Positions 53,795 to 63,317 of a stretch of DNA of 64,000 nt are shown here, piece by piece. Each line of letters begins with the position of its first letter. Position 1 is the stretch's first letter. The translations under genes were made by a program, and so were the position numbers. Under the pieces are notes generated by a model, which was given only the letters and a program-made list of their open reading frames with translations, was not told the DNA's origin and did not search any database. Source of the stretch: Desulfomonilaceae bacterium (GTDB lineage: Bacteria; Desulfobacterota; Desulfomonilia; Desulfomonilales; Desulfomonilaceae); NCBI GenBank assembly GCA_031082285.1, contig JAVHLK010000006.1, positions 37,483-101,482 of the forward strand, in the 5' to 3' direction.

Positions 53795-54676
53795 ATGAAC
53801 TTGTTGCGGATGGGGATAAATTTTAGATTTTCGATGCTTGTCGTGTTGGCTGTTCTCTTGGTGCCGGCGATGTCAAATGCACAGGAGTTCAGTATTTTTG
53901 AGAGCGACCAATATGGTTTCTCCATGAAGTATCCCGCTTCCTGGATCAAGATCGACAAGCCGAAGGGAAACTACTACGTGGTATTTCAGTCTCCGGAATT
54001 GACCGACAATTTCAGGAATCGGATTCATGTCGCGGCTCACAAGCCCGTGAAAGACCCGCTCAAGGTCTTTTTGCAGGAACTGCGCAACGGGATAAAAGAT
54101 CTCCAAAAGGGGCCGGAAACCGGATCGGAAAAACAGCAAGTTAAGATACTCGATGAAGGGGAATTCAGGAGTGAAGTACCCGGAGCATACTACTTTTTCA
54201 TCCAAGCGTACGAGAACAAACTGAAGCTCTGGATGGATATTGTCATTGTGTTCTACAAGCACGAGGACACGCTTCTTCGAATCTCGTGTCTCGCTCCTTC
54301 CAAGAGTATGGAGCAATATCACGCCCTGTTCAACACGGTACTCGTATCCGTAAAGTTCGGAGCGCCATCGGCACCGGCCGACAGACCCTTGCCGCGACCG
54401 GAAGCGGCACCCGCGCCGGCTCCTCGGACACCTTCACCCGGGGAGGTTCAACCCGGCTTGCGGCCGAGCGAACCGTCTGACGCGGAACTCGACGAAGAAA
54501 CTGCGCCCGAAGATGAAACGCCGCCAACTCAGTTGAGGCCGGGGGCTCCAGCCCCGTCTCCGTATCCGGATCGGCCTTCGGTACAACCCGCCCCGCCGCC
54601 CAGACCCGGACCCGGACCCGGTCCTCGGGGACCGGCGAGAATGCCGGAAAGACCGGCAACCGGTATCGTGAATTGA
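53795..54676 (+). CDS. Exported PsbP-like domain protein with proline-rich tail
   Basis: A 293-residue protein; ATG at 53795 with AAAGGAGACGATTCC. Signal peptide about residues 1-29 (RFSMLVVLAVLLVPAMSNAQ). Residues 30-190 resemble the PsbP/Mog1 alpha-beta fold: YGFSMKYPASWIKIDKPKGN, VAAHKPVKDPLKVFLQEL, GAYYFFIQAYENKLKLWMDI and LLRISCLAPSKSMEQYHALF. The last 100 residues are low-complexity Pro/Ala/Gly/Arg (PAPPPRPGPGPGPRGPARM), probably a flexible periplasmic or cell-wall spacer. Function is not established. Confidence 0.75.
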   Translation: MNLLRMGINFRFSMLVVLAVLLVPAMSNAQEFSIFESDQYGFSMKYPASWIKIDKPKGNYYVVFQSPELTDNFRNRIHVAAHKPVKDPLKVFLQELRNGIKDLQKGPETGSEKQQVKILDEGEFRSEVPGAYYFFIQAYENKLKLWMDIVIVFYKHEDTLLRISCLAPSKSMEQYHALFNTVLVSVKFGAPSAPADRPLPRPEAAPAPAPRTPSPGEVQPGLRPSEPSDAELDEETAPEDETPPTQLRPGAPAPSPYPDRPSVQPAPPPRPGPGPGPRGPARMPERPATGIVN

Positions 54677-54730
54677 TCGTTCGAGAGGCAGGCCGGAAAC
54701 CGCTGTCCGGCTAAACAAGGTCAGGATTGT

Positions 54731-57112
54731 ATGAGTCTACCCCGCGCCCTCAGACTTCTGGACTCTCATGAAGGGTTCCGACGGTTTCGAGAATCTTTCG
54801 CGAGCCCGGAAGTCGCCCCCATTGATGCGTACTCTCTCCGCATGCGAGCCCTGGAACTGGCCGAAAAGAACGAGCCGCGGGGCGACCGGTCGGATTTGCT
54901 GGATGCACTCGCCGGTCTGTCTATCGAACTTGACCAGTCTGAGTTCCACGAAATCCGTACCGGCATGATGTTCTTGGCAAAGACCCTTTTCAGGGACGTC
55001 TCACAGCCGATTCCGGACGCCGTAATCACGCGAATCAGAGAATTCGACGGCCCCAAGTTCTTCTTTGTCGGTCACACCTCGTACTTTGATTACGTCCATG
55101 TTGCCGAGATCATTCAGAGGATAGGCCTTCCCGAACCGATCGTGCACGTCAGCGGCACCGTGACCAAAGGCTGGATTTCTCATTGGCTCAAGGCACTACG
55201 TTGCCTCTCCGTCCCCAAGACTTTTTCTCCCCTGCAGCATCGCGCGTATCACTGGTTCTGTGCCGCGCTTGCGGAGCGAGGCGAGACCCAGACATTGTTT
55301 GCCCGAACGAGCAGGTATTCGGTCCGTTCTCGTGCAGGCATTCTCAGGGAACCCTACGTTCCCCACGGAATTGTCTCCAGTGTCAAAGCCACGGGAAAAG
55401 CCCTCGTCATTCCGGTTGCCCTGTCGTACGAAGTTATCCCGGATGATTCTTATTTGAGTTCCCCGAGTTTTTTTCCGGTTCTCTCCATGTTCCCCCGGGC
55501 CCTGAGAAGCACGCTGTCTATGCTGTTGGGCAAAGGGAACCCTGAGAGAACGGTCAAGAGGCTGGAAAATTATTTCGGAGACGTCTCCCTGAACATAGGT
55601 GAACCGTTCGAGCTGACCAATGACGAATCGTTCACGTCGCAGCGCATCTCTCATAGAGCAATTGAGGAAATCGCACGTAACAAGCTCATCCATCCCAGTC
55701 AGCTCGTCGCCAAGTCGATTCAAGGCACGGAACGGGTCGCACTGAAGGACCTCAGGGCACGGGTGGAGGCTGAAGTCGATCGCACCACCACTTTTTTCAA
55801 CACACGGTATCGAAAAGCCCCGCCGCTGCATCCCATAATTACGTCCGATCTGGCCGAAGCCATGCGCAGAGGCGTAAACGTGCTCCAGCAACGTCGCGCA
55901 CTCTCCAGGCCGTTGATCTGGAAAAGGCTGTCCCAACGAAATTCCGCTCTGCTCGGATTCTATGCGGACCACGCGGACAGAAGGATTTACCCGCTGCGCG
56001 GCCGCAACACCGTGACTCTCGTGAATGCCGGCGTGTGGGGGTATACGCTTGCTCTGCACATAGGGGCGAACCTCCTGCGAAAAGAAGAGTTGGCTGAACA
56101 TTCCGTTATTCTCTATGATTCCCGGGAGGATCTGATCGAGAAGCTCACGGTGGAAGGACGCCATCCCTGGCATTTCAAGGACATAGCTCTGCCTCGCTCG
56201 GTGCGGCCGGAAGCGGATTTGATCGCGGCGGTGGGTGACACCTCCCTGATACTTCTCGTCACCCCGAGTAAGTATTTCTACGCAACGCTGGTCAAGATCC
56301 TGGAATTGGCGCCAGCCGGCAGCGACCTGGTGATCGCCACCAAGGGCTTCATCCCGGAGACCGGTTTGCTGCCTTGCCAGACCGCTCACAGAGAGCTCGA
56401 TCGGTTGGGCAAGCGAATGAAAGTCTCAGCCCTTTCCGGAGCAAACCTGGCTCACGAGATTGTGTACGGAGGTGCGGGCGTTACGCAAATCGCCTGCGAA
56501 GATTATGAAACATTCTTGCGGCTGAGACCTCTTATCGAGACCCCGGTATTTCGTGTGGTTTACTCCGGAGACGTCATAGGGACCACGATTTCTGCGGCCA
56601 TGAAGAATGTGTACGCCATCGGTTACGGAATGCTGGAGGGATCCAAGAAGGCTCCCGAGAATTTCCTTGCTACGTATGCGACTCTCGTAACCGCGGAGAT
56701 ACGCAATTTCGGGGTGCTTCTGGGAGCTCAGCCGGAAACCTTCGATGCCGAGAGCCAGGTCTGGATGGCGGATCTGCTCGCGACGTGCCGCGGGGGACGT
56801 TCGGCCAATTTCGGCAGGGACCTGGCCGAAAAGGATGACAAGGCCGGAAAGTCGAGGACGAGTCGCATGTTGCTCGAGCAATACCGCAAGAAGAGGATCG
56901 CCATCGAGGGATTCGAGGCCTCGCGGTACGCACAGCGAATCGCCGCTCAGCGAGGCTTTTATCCGCCGATCCTGGGAGAAATATACTCAATACTCCACGG
57001 CGGAAAACCCGTGGACATCGACGGCTTCATGCGGAAGTGTCTCGATGCGTTGAGCAGGAAAAGCGAATATCCCGTCCCATCCACGCTACGGACGCGATCG
57101 CACAGGTATTAA
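54731..57112 (+). CDS. Bifunctional fusion: glycerol-3-phosphate acyltransferase (PlsB-like) + glycerol-3-phosphate dehydrogenase (GpsA-like)
   Basis: A 793-residue protein. The N-terminal 400 residues are a 1-acyltransferase with the catalytic H-x4-D motif in FVGHTSYFDYV (about residue 115) and further PlsB-like blocks (KALVIPVALSYEVIPDD). The C-terminal part (about 425-770) is NAD(P)-dependent glycerol-3-phosphate dehydrogenase: nucleotide loop VNAGVWGYTLALHIGANL, LVIATKGFIPETG, LSGANLAHEI, catalytic Lys in AAMKNVYAIGYGMLEG and FGRDLAEKDD. It should convert DHAP to glycerol-3-phosphate and acylate it in one protein, the first steps of phospholipid synthesis. The ATG at 54731 is supported by the preceding AGG. 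No separate gpsA or plsB is in the window. Confidence 0.9.
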   Translation: MSLPRALRLLDSHEGFRRFRESFASPEVAPIDAYSLRMRALELAEKNEPRGDRSDLLDALAGLSIELDQSEFHEIRTGMMFLAKTLFRDVSQPIPDAVITRIREFDGPKFFFVGHTSYFDYVHVAEIIQRIGLPEPIVHVSGTVTKGWISHWLKALRCLSVPKTFSPLQHRAYHWFCAALAERGETQTLFARTSRYSVRSRAGILREPYVPHGIVSSVKATGKALVIPVALSYEVIPDDSYLSSPSFFPVLSMFPRALRSTLSMLLGKGNPERTVKRLENYFGDVSLNIGEPFELTNDESFTSQRISHRAIEEIARNKLIHPSQLVAKSIQGTERVALKDLRARVEAEVDRTTTFFNTRYRKAPPLHPIITSDLAEAMRRGVNVLQQRRALSRPLIWKRLSQRNSALLGFYADHADRRIYPLRGRNTVTLVNAGVWGYTLALHIGANLLRKEELAEHSVILYDSREDLIEKLTVEGRHPWHFKDIALPRSVRPEADLIAAVGDTSLILLVTPSKYFYATLVKILELAPAGSDLVIATKGFIPETGLLPCQTAHRELDRLGKRMKVSALSGANLAHEIVYGGAGVTQIACEDYETFLRLRPLIETPVFRVVYSGDVIGTTISAAMKNVYAIGYGMLEGSKKAPENFLATYATLVTAEIRNFGVLLGAQPETFDAESQVWMADLLATCRGGRSANFGRDLAEKDDKAGKSRTSRMLLEQYRKKRIAIEGFEASRYAQRIAAQRGFYPPILGEIYSILHGGKPVDIDGFMRKCLDALSRKSEYPVPSTLRTRSHRY

Positions 57113-57282
57113 CGCACCAGGTTCGGTTCGCAACAGCCTTCCGCCACTCACGGTTCGCAGTCGAGGCTTTCAGCCGCATCTCTCCGTTTCGGCCGGCTTG
57201 GATTCAAATCGGAACCAACCTTGCCTCGGGATCGCGAGTCCCGCAGGATCACCCCGCACCATCAGTCACTCGGGAGCGACGA

Positions 57283-58263
57283 ATGCAGAGCGATCAAAAT
57301 CTCTTTGAGCAGGCCGTAAGCATCAAGGACCTCAAGCCGGGCGATACCGTGCTGCACTACTTTGAAGTCAAGTCGAAGGAGGCACGCAAGACAAGATCGG
57401 GTCAAGACTACCTGGATCTCCTGCTGGCCGACGCCACCGGCAGCATACCGACCAAGATCTGGTCCGATACAATTCGGAAATGGGGAAGCGAGTACGTTCC
57501 CGGTGACATCGTGAAAGTCGAAGGGCGAGTCGATTCGTACCGCGACCGAAACCAAATCGTTGTGGACAAGATCCGGAAAGCGGACATCTCAGAGGTTCCC
57601 GATCCATCCAGAGTCGTCAAGACCACGCGTCACGATACGGATGCGTTGATGAACGAACTGAGAGAGTACGCCCGCAAACTTGAACCGCCCGGTCTGGCGG
57701 AACTGGTCGAGGACATGCTTGTCGGAAATGAAGATAGGTTGAAGACCTATCCCGCGGCCAAGATGATTCATCACGCGTATCAGGGAGGACTCATCGAACA
57801 CATCGTCACGGTCACCCGAAAGGTTGCGGCGATTCTACCGCTGGAGCCCTCGGTGAACCGGAGTATTGCCATTGCCGGCGCGATCCTGCATGATATAGGA
57901 AAGATTCATGAGCTCCGACCGGAGGCCGCGGGAAGAACCCTGGAAGGAAGACTCATCGGCCACGTGATTCTCGGCGTCGAGGCGGTTCGAAGATCGGCCG
58001 TGGAAAGAGGTGTCGACGAGGAGCCGTGGCTGTACGAACTGGAGCACGTGCTGTTGTCGCATCACGGCGAGCCCCAATTCGGCGCTCCGGTAAGGCCGTT
58101 GACGCGGGAGGCGCTTGTTGTTCATTTCATTGATAATTTGGACTCGAAGCTCAAAATAATGGAAGAGGCGCTGGAATCCGCGGATTCCGACGGCTTTACA
58201 CAATATAACAAGTGGTTGGAAGGACGAGCGTACATGGGGAGTCCTTCCCAAGAACAGGAGTGA
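57283..58263 (+). CDS. YhaM-family 3'-5' exoribonuclease (OB fold + HD domain)
   Basis: A 326-residue protein; ATG at 57283 with GGGAGCGACGA. Residues 12-110 are an OB-fold nucleic-acid-binding domain (VLHYFEVKSKEARKTRSGQD, ASGSIP-like turn). The HD domain follows: HHAYQGGLIEHIVTVTRKV, AGAILHDIGKIHEL with the His-Asp pair, GHVILGVEAV and HVLLSHHGEPQFGAPVRP, completing the H...HD...D metal set. YhaM degrades single-stranded RNA or DNA from the 3' end. It ends 4 bases before prfB and may be co-transcribed with it. Confidence 0.9.
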   Translation: MQSDQNLFEQAVSIKDLKPGDTVLHYFEVKSKEARKTRSGQDYLDLLLADATGSIPTKIWSDTIRKWGSEYVPGDIVKVEGRVDSYRDRNQIVVDKIRKADISEVPDPSRVVKTTRHDTDALMNELREYARKLEPPGLAELVEDMLVGNEDRLKTYPAAKMIHHAYQGGLIEHIVTVTRKVAAILPLEPSVNRSIAIAGAILHDIGKIHELRPEAAGRTLEGRLIGHVILGVEAVRRSAVERGVDEEPWLYELEHVLLSHHGEPQFGAPVRPLTREALVVHFIDNLDSKLKIMEEALESADSDGFTQYNKWLEGRAYMGSPSQEQE

Positions 58264-58267
58264 CAAG

Positions 58268-59402
58268 ATGTTGGAAATTCAGGAAAAACTTGCCGAAATT
58301 AGAGAGAAATCATCGCAACTCAGAGGTTACCTTTGACCTGGAAGCAAAGATCTCACGCCTGAACGAGCTGGAGAGGACCCAGGAAGAATCGGACTTCTGG
58401 AACGATCTTCAGGGTGCCAAGACGGTTCTCAAGGAACAGAAACAGATTTCACGACTGGTCAATGAGTTCCTCGGACTGGACAAGGAACTGGACGATGCCG
58501 CGGTGCTCTTGGAACTCGCATTGGAGGAGGACGACAAGTCCGTTCTCAAGGAGGTTGAGCAGAAACTCACGGAGATGGAGGACCAGATCCGGGACCTGGA
58601 GGTGAAGCGCCTGTTCTCTCAGCCTGAAGACGAGTGTGACGCCATTGTGGAGATCCACGCCGGCGCGGGCGGAACAGAGGCTCAGGACTGGGCCGAGATG
58701 TTGCTGAGAATGTACCTGCGATGGGCGGAGCGAGAGAACTATAAGGCGGAAGTGATGAACACTTTGCCCGGCGAGGAAGCCGGGGTGAAGTCGGCCACGT
58801 TTTCCGTCGAGGGAGACTATGCGTACGGTCGCCTCAAAGCCGAAATGGGCATTCACCGTCTGGTGCGAATCTCTCCTTTCGACGCGAACGCCAGGCGTCA
58901 CACGTCGTTTGCTGCCTTGTTCGTCTACCCCAGCGCGGACGATGACGTAGATATCCAGATCAATGAAACGGACCTGAAGATCGACACGTATCGTGCTTCC
59001 GGAGCGGGAGGCCAGCATGTTAACAAGACCGATTCCGCGGTTCGGATCACGCACCAGCCGACGGGAATCGTGGTCCAGTGTCAGAACGAGCGATCGCAGC
59101 ACAAGAACCGGGCCATGGCGATGAAGATCCTCAAGTCTCGACTCTATGACTTGGAGATTCAGAAAAAGAGAGAAGAAAAGGACAACCTCCACAAAGACAA
59201 GAAAGACATTGCCTGGGGGTCCCAGATCCGCTCATACGTCTTGCAGCCTTACCAGATGGTCAAGGATCACCGCACCAATTGCGAGATTGGAAACGTGAAC
59301 GCCGTGCTCGACGGAGACATCAATCGGTTCATTCAGGAGTATCTCTTCTTCGAAGCGGAATCGGGCCGTGCCGACGGCGGCAACGGCAAGAACTCGAACT
59401 AA
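58268..59402 (+). CDS. prfB: Peptide chain release factor 2, translated through a programmed +1 frameshift
   Basis: RF2 of 377 residues if the frameshift is counted. The first 22 codons run from ATG 58268 (MLEIQEKLAEIREKSSQLRG) and end at an in-frame TGA at 58334. Shifting +1 at CTT-T-GAC continues into residues DLEAKISRLNELER and the rest of the factor. The stop-codon recognition tripeptide SPF (LVRISPFDANARRHTSF) and the catalytic GGQ in RASGAGGQHVNKTDSAVR are both present. RF2 releases peptides at UGA and UAA codons, and low RF2 raises shifting at its own UGA, giving autoregulation. Annotating it as one open frame loses the true N-terminus. Confidence 0.95.
58321..58337 (+). other. prfB programmed +1 frameshift site
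   Basis: The slippery sequence CTT-TGA-C at 58331-58337 follows an internal Shine-Dalgarno-like AGAGG (58322-58326), the arrangement known from prfB of many bacteria. CTT slips to TTT, skipping one T. Confidence 0.93.
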
Positions 59403-59484
59403 CGCATCTCGGAGGAACACCGCTGCGGAGGACGGCGCTACCAGACTGCGTGAGCGTTCCGGCAATAATCGAGAGAGTGGTTAC

Positions 59485-60516
59485 ATGGATCAAATCCACG
59501 GACTGGATGAGTTGAGCCGAAGGGTCCTCGACAAAGGGCTCTGTGCCTCTTGCGGATCATGCGTCGGAAGATGCCCTTATGTGACCGAGTTCAAGGGCAG
59601 GACCGTGGTGCTTCATCGCTGCACGGTGGAGCACGGGAGATGCTTTGCGTACTGCCCCATGACATTTTTCGACCCCGAGGCCGCGAGCCGCATGGTCTTC
59701 GGAACCAGGGCTGAAGCATCCGGAATCGGCCGCTACGAGGATGTGAAGGCATCCAGGGCCACGGACGAAACCGTCGCGGAGGCGGCACAAGGCGGGGGTA
59801 CCGTGACGTCCCTCCTGATTGCCGCGTTGAACTCCGGAATGATCGACTCCGCGGTCTTGACCTCGTCAATTCCCGGTGAAGCCCGTGGCAGAGGGTTCGT
59901 GGGGACGACGGTCGCGGAGATCGCATCATGCAGCGGTTCGAAGTTCGCGGGATCGCATTCGTTGTCCGTCCTGCGTGAGGCTCTCGATCAGGGCCGCAGT
60001 CGAATCGGGGTAGTCGCCCTCCCCTGCCAGGTGAGATCGCTCCGCAAAATGGCATTGTACGATCTCAAGCAAGAAAAACTCAGGGAGCGCGTGCCCCTTG
60101 TCATCGGATTGTTCTGCAACTGGGCATTCTCCCCTCGACAGTTCGCCGAATTCTTGGGCAAGGAACTTGGCCTGGGGCACATCGGGAAGATAGACATTCC
60201 ACCTCCGCCCGCACAGGTGCTCGAAGTGGAAACGCAAGGCCGCACGGTGAGCGTTCCCCTGGATCTCGTGAGACCGATGATTCAGGATGCCTGCCGCGTG
60301 TGTCCGGACATGACCGCTGAGTTCGCGGATGTATCGGTCGGCATGTATGAAGGCCGACCGGGATGGAACACGCTGGTCGTACGAACTGCTGCGGGCGCCG
60401 GTGTCGTCGGGGAGGCCTTGGCCGCGGCCGGCCTTGAAACGGACGTGTTCCCAAGTGAAAACTTGGAGCACTTGAAAGAGGCGTCGGAACAGAAGAGAAC
60501 GCGTGCCGCCCAGTGA
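59485..60516 (+). CDS. FrhB/FdhB-like Fe-S flavoprotein (coenzyme F420 hydrogenase/dehydrogenase beta subunit family)
   Basis: A 343-residue protein; ATG at 59485 behind GAGAG. A cysteine-rich N-terminus holds CASCGSCVGRCPY and HRCTVEHGRCFAYCP, fitting two clusters. The FrhB body has GGTVTSLLIAALNSGMIDSA, IGVVALPCQVRSLRKMAL, VIGLFCNWAFSPRQFAEFL and CRVCPDMTAEFADVSVGMYE. Such proteins pass electrons between ferredoxin, flavin and a deazaflavin or thiol acceptor. It heads a unit with iorA and iorB (48-base gap) and probably receives or donates electrons for that enzyme. F420 use in this organism is not shown. Confidence 0.87.
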   Translation: MDQIHGLDELSRRVLDKGLCASCGSCVGRCPYVTEFKGRTVVLHRCTVEHGRCFAYCPMTFFDPEAASRMVFGTRAEASGIGRYEDVKASRATDETVAEAAQGGGTVTSLLIAALNSGMIDSAVLTSSIPGEARGRGFVGTTVAEIASCSGSKFAGSHSLSVLREALDQGRSRIGVVALPCQVRSLRKMALYDLKQEKLRERVPLVIGLFCNWAFSPRQFAEFLGKELGLGHIGKIDIPPPPAQVLEVETQGRTVSVPLDLVRPMIQDACRVCPDMTAEFADVSVGMYEGRPGWNTLVVRTAAGAGVVGEALAAAGLETDVFPSENLEHLKEASEQKRTRAAQ

Positions 60517-60564
60517 CCCGGCAACGAGAGATGCGCGTACTGAAGGATTCAAGAAGGTGGACTC

Positions 60565-62472
60565 ATGGCGTTGATCAGTAAGGACGATCCCGGCAGAGAA
60601 CTTCTCCTGATGGGGAACGAAGCCGTTGCCCGCGGTGCGCTCGAAGCGGGAATAAGTGTTGCTGCGGCGTATCCGGGAAACCCCTCTTCGGAGATTATCG
60701 GCTCTCTGGCAGAAGTTGCCGAAGACATGGGAATCTACGTAGAGTGGTCCGTCAACGAAAAGGTGGCATTGGAAGTGGCCGCGGCCGCCGCGGTATCCGG
60801 TCTGAACGCTCTGGTGGCCATGAAGCAGAACGGTCTCAACGTCGCATCGGACTTCCTGATGAACCTGAACCTCACCGGCATACGGGGAGGGCTCGTCCTC
60901 GTGGTGTGCGACGATCCGTCCGGCATTTCCAGCACCAACGAGCAGGATTCCAGGATTCTGGTCAAGTCCGCGGATCTCCCCCTTCTGGAGCCGTCCACGT
61001 TTCATGAAGCAAAGGATATGGTTCGCTTCGCGTTCGAGGTTTCCCGTGAGATCAATAACGTGTGCATGATCCGAAGCGTCACCAGGATCTCTCACGCTCG
61101 AGGCAACGTAACATTGGGACCGTTGCCGAGCGCAAGACCGAAGCCGCACTTCGACACCAACATCATTCTCAGCGCCCTTCCCGCGTCATTGACCCATCCG
61201 ACGGCCCACCGGAGATTCCGGCAGGCCAAGAGGCTTCTCGCGGATTCGACCTTCAACTCGTACCAGGGGCCTGATACCCCTGAATTGCTCGTCATTACCT
61301 GCGGCTCGGGATATCTCTTTTCCCAGGAGGCCGTACGGCTTCTCGGACTGGAATCGCGCGTCGGACTGCTCAAGATCGGAACCACGTGGCCTCTCCCCGA
61401 GGAACTCATTCTCAGCCGGCTGCGAGATGCCGGCCGCGTGCTGTTCATCGAGGAGGTCGACCCGTTCCTCGAGGACAACGTGCTCGAACTTTTTGCCGAG
61501 CACAACACCACGCTCCCCAAGGTTTCGTTTCTCGGGAAGAAATCCGGCACGGTACCCGACCTGGGCGAGTTGAGTCCCGGTCTCATTATCGGCATTCTGG
61601 CCGATCTCATGAAGGTTTCCAGGCCGCATGCCGACGAGGCATACTCGTCCACGGCGACCGACGCATTGAGAAACTTCGCTCCGGCCCGGTCCCTCGCCTT
61701 TTGCCCCGGGTGCCCGCACCGAGCCTCCTATTGGGCGGTCAAGAAGGCACTTGCTCTTGACGGGCGTGACGGAGTCGTGTTTGGGGACATTGGTTGCTAC
61801 GCCCTGGGAGTGCTGGCAACAGGGTTCCATCAATCCAAGACGCTTCACGCCATGGGCTCGGGCACCGGGATGGCCTCGGGTTTCGGCATGCTCGGTCGGT
61901 TCGGAGCTACTCAGCCGGCGATCGCACTCTGCGGTGACTCGACCTTCTACCACGCGGCCATACCCGCGCTGCTCAACGCGCTGCACCATCAATCCGACTT
62001 GCTGATGATTATCCTGGACAACAGCGCAACGGCCATGACGGGATTCCAGCCTCACCCCGGGAGCTCGGTGAACGCGATGGGATCTCAGGCTCCGGCGGTG
62101 GTGATCGAAGACCTCTGCACGTCCCTGGGACTAAAGACCGTTATAGGGGATCCATTCGATCTGGATGAGAGTGCCGTAACGATCTACGAGTTGCTGCAGG
62201 AGAGCGGAACCAAGGTCCTCATCTTGCGGCAGATGTGCGCACTGGTGGGAGCGAAAAAGGGGCCCCGCCGGTACACCGTCACGGTCGATCAGGACAAGTG
62301 TCTTGGGGATGAATGCGGATGTGATCGGTTCTGCACTCGAGTGTTCAGGTGCCCGGGGCTCAACTGGGACGTGTCGTTGAAAAAGGCTCGAGTCGATGAA
62401 GCCATTTGCGCAGGATGCGGGGTGTGTGCCGACATATGCCCGTCCCATGCCATCGTGAGAGAGAGGGCGTGA
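60565..62472 (+). CDS. iorA: Indolepyruvate:ferredoxin oxidoreductase, alpha subunit
   Basis: A 635-residue protein with fused pyrimidine and TPP domains plus a C-terminal ferredoxin. Opening GNEAVARGALEAGISVAAAYPGNPSSEI is the family start. TPP-binding motifs are SLAFCPGCPHRASYWAVKKA, VFGDIGCYALG and CGDSTFYHAAIPALLNALHH with LDNSATAMTGFQPHPG. The C-terminal clusters are CLGDECGCDRFC plus CP, and CAGCGVCADICP. It oxidises aryl pyruvates from aromatic amino acids to aryl-acetyl-CoA and reduces ferredoxin. ATG 60565 fits the family N-terminus. Confidence 0.95.
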   Translation: MALISKDDPGRELLLMGNEAVARGALEAGISVAAAYPGNPSSEIIGSLAEVAEDMGIYVEWSVNEKVALEVAAAAAVSGLNALVAMKQNGLNVASDFLMNLNLTGIRGGLVLVVCDDPSGISSTNEQDSRILVKSADLPLLEPSTFHEAKDMVRFAFEVSREINNVCMIRSVTRISHARGNVTLGPLPSARPKPHFDTNIILSALPASLTHPTAHRRFRQAKRLLADSTFNSYQGPDTPELLVITCGSGYLFSQEAVRLLGLESRVGLLKIGTTWPLPEELILSRLRDAGRVLFIEEVDPFLEDNVLELFAEHNTTLPKVSFLGKKSGTVPDLGELSPGLIIGILADLMKVSRPHADEAYSSTATDALRNFAPARSLAFCPGCPHRASYWAVKKALALDGRDGVVFGDIGCYALGVLATGFHQSKTLHAMGSGTGMASGFGMLGRFGATQPAIALCGDSTFYHAAIPALLNALHHQSDLLMIILDNSATAMTGFQPHPGSSVNAMGSQAPAVVIEDLCTSLGLKTVIGDPFDLDESAVTIYELLQESGTKVLILRQMCALVGAKKGPRRYTVTVDQDKCLGDECGCDRFCTRVFRCPGLNWDVSLKKARVDEAICAGCGVCADICPSHAIVRERA

Positions 62473-62473
62473 T

Positions 62474-63076
62474 ATGAAAAAGGACCCGTTCAATGTGGTG
62501 GTCACGGGCGTGGGAGGCCAGGGCAACGTGCTGGCGTCATTGCTGATCGGCGCGGTACTCGTGGACCGTGGATACAAGGTCACCATCGGCGAGACCTACG
62601 GCGCATCGCAACGAGGCGGTTCGGTGATGAGCCATCTCAGGATCTCTCGCGATCGGCAGTACGGCCCCCTGATGCCGCCGCAACAGGCGGACCTGGTGAT
62701 CGCTCTTGAACCCTCCGAAGCCGCTCGCATCCTGGGACAATTCGGCAACCCCGAGACGGTGTCCGTTGTGAACTCGAGACCGGTCTATCCGGTTGACGTG
62801 ATCAGTGGGGACATCACCTACCCTGACTTGGACGAACTTAAGGAAAAGATCCGATCGCTGAGCCGGGAATCATACTTCCTGCCGGCTACCGAGAAAGCCC
62901 TGGAATTGGGAAACCCAATCCTCTCCAACATCGTGCTGATCGGATACGCCGCGGGAGCGGGCCTGTTGCCCATAGACGTCGACGGTCTCGAAAAGGCCAT
63001 CGCCGAGTACCTCTCTCCGGAAAAGGTACCCATCAACCGGGAAGCCTTTCTCTGCGGCATGAATATGGTGCGGTGA
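62474..63076 (+). CDS. iorB: Indolepyruvate:ferredoxin oxidoreductase, beta subunit
   Basis: A 200-residue protein; the ATG at 62474 is 1 base after the iorA stop. The gamma-type oxidoreductase domain is seen in VVVTGVGGQGNVLASLLIGA, GETYGASQRGGSVMSHLRI (conserved YGxxxRGG) and PPQQADLVIALEPSEAARIL. It forms the catalytic complex with IorA. The size matches the family norm. Confidence 0.95.
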   Translation: MKKDPFNVVVTGVGGQGNVLASLLIGAVLVDRGYKVTIGETYGASQRGGSVMSHLRISRDRQYGPLMPPQQADLVIALEPSEAARILGQFGNPETVSVVNSRPVYPVDVISGDITYPDLDELKEKIRSLSRESYFLPATEKALELGNPILSNIVLIGYAAGAGLLPIDVDGLEKAIAEYLSPEKVPINREAFLCGMNMVR

Positions 63077-63096
63077 CGACGAATTTGGACGAGAAC

Positions 63097-63134
63097 GGTA
63101 GCGTCCCGTCCCGCGTTCTGCGCGGGGCGCTACC
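63097..63134. other. Hairpin after iorB
   Basis: GGTAGCG (63097-63103) pairs with CGCTACC (63128-63134), with an inner CCCGCG/CGCGGG helix and a TTCTG loop. It lies 21 bases after iorB and probably ends or stabilises the transcript, although no T-tract follows. Confidence 0.45.
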
Positions 63135-63317
63135 AAAGCAGGGTCGGTTGCCGTAAGTACGGCGCCGTATTAGCGCGACGCAGTGCTAAGGGATTGTCCA
63201 CAATTAACTGTGTCGCTTTAGTGCAAAGGTTCCGGCAGGCTGCCGATCTGTCCCAGGACTACTGCAACAGTTATTTCGGGGCAGTCTCTAGGTCTTTGCA
63301 GGATAAGTGAAAACCCC

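Noticed and set aside
58212..58334. Release-factor frame read as a single gene from 58212
   Set aside because: Those N-terminal residues overlap yhaM and do not match RF2; the programmed frameshift from ATG 58268 gives the correct protein.
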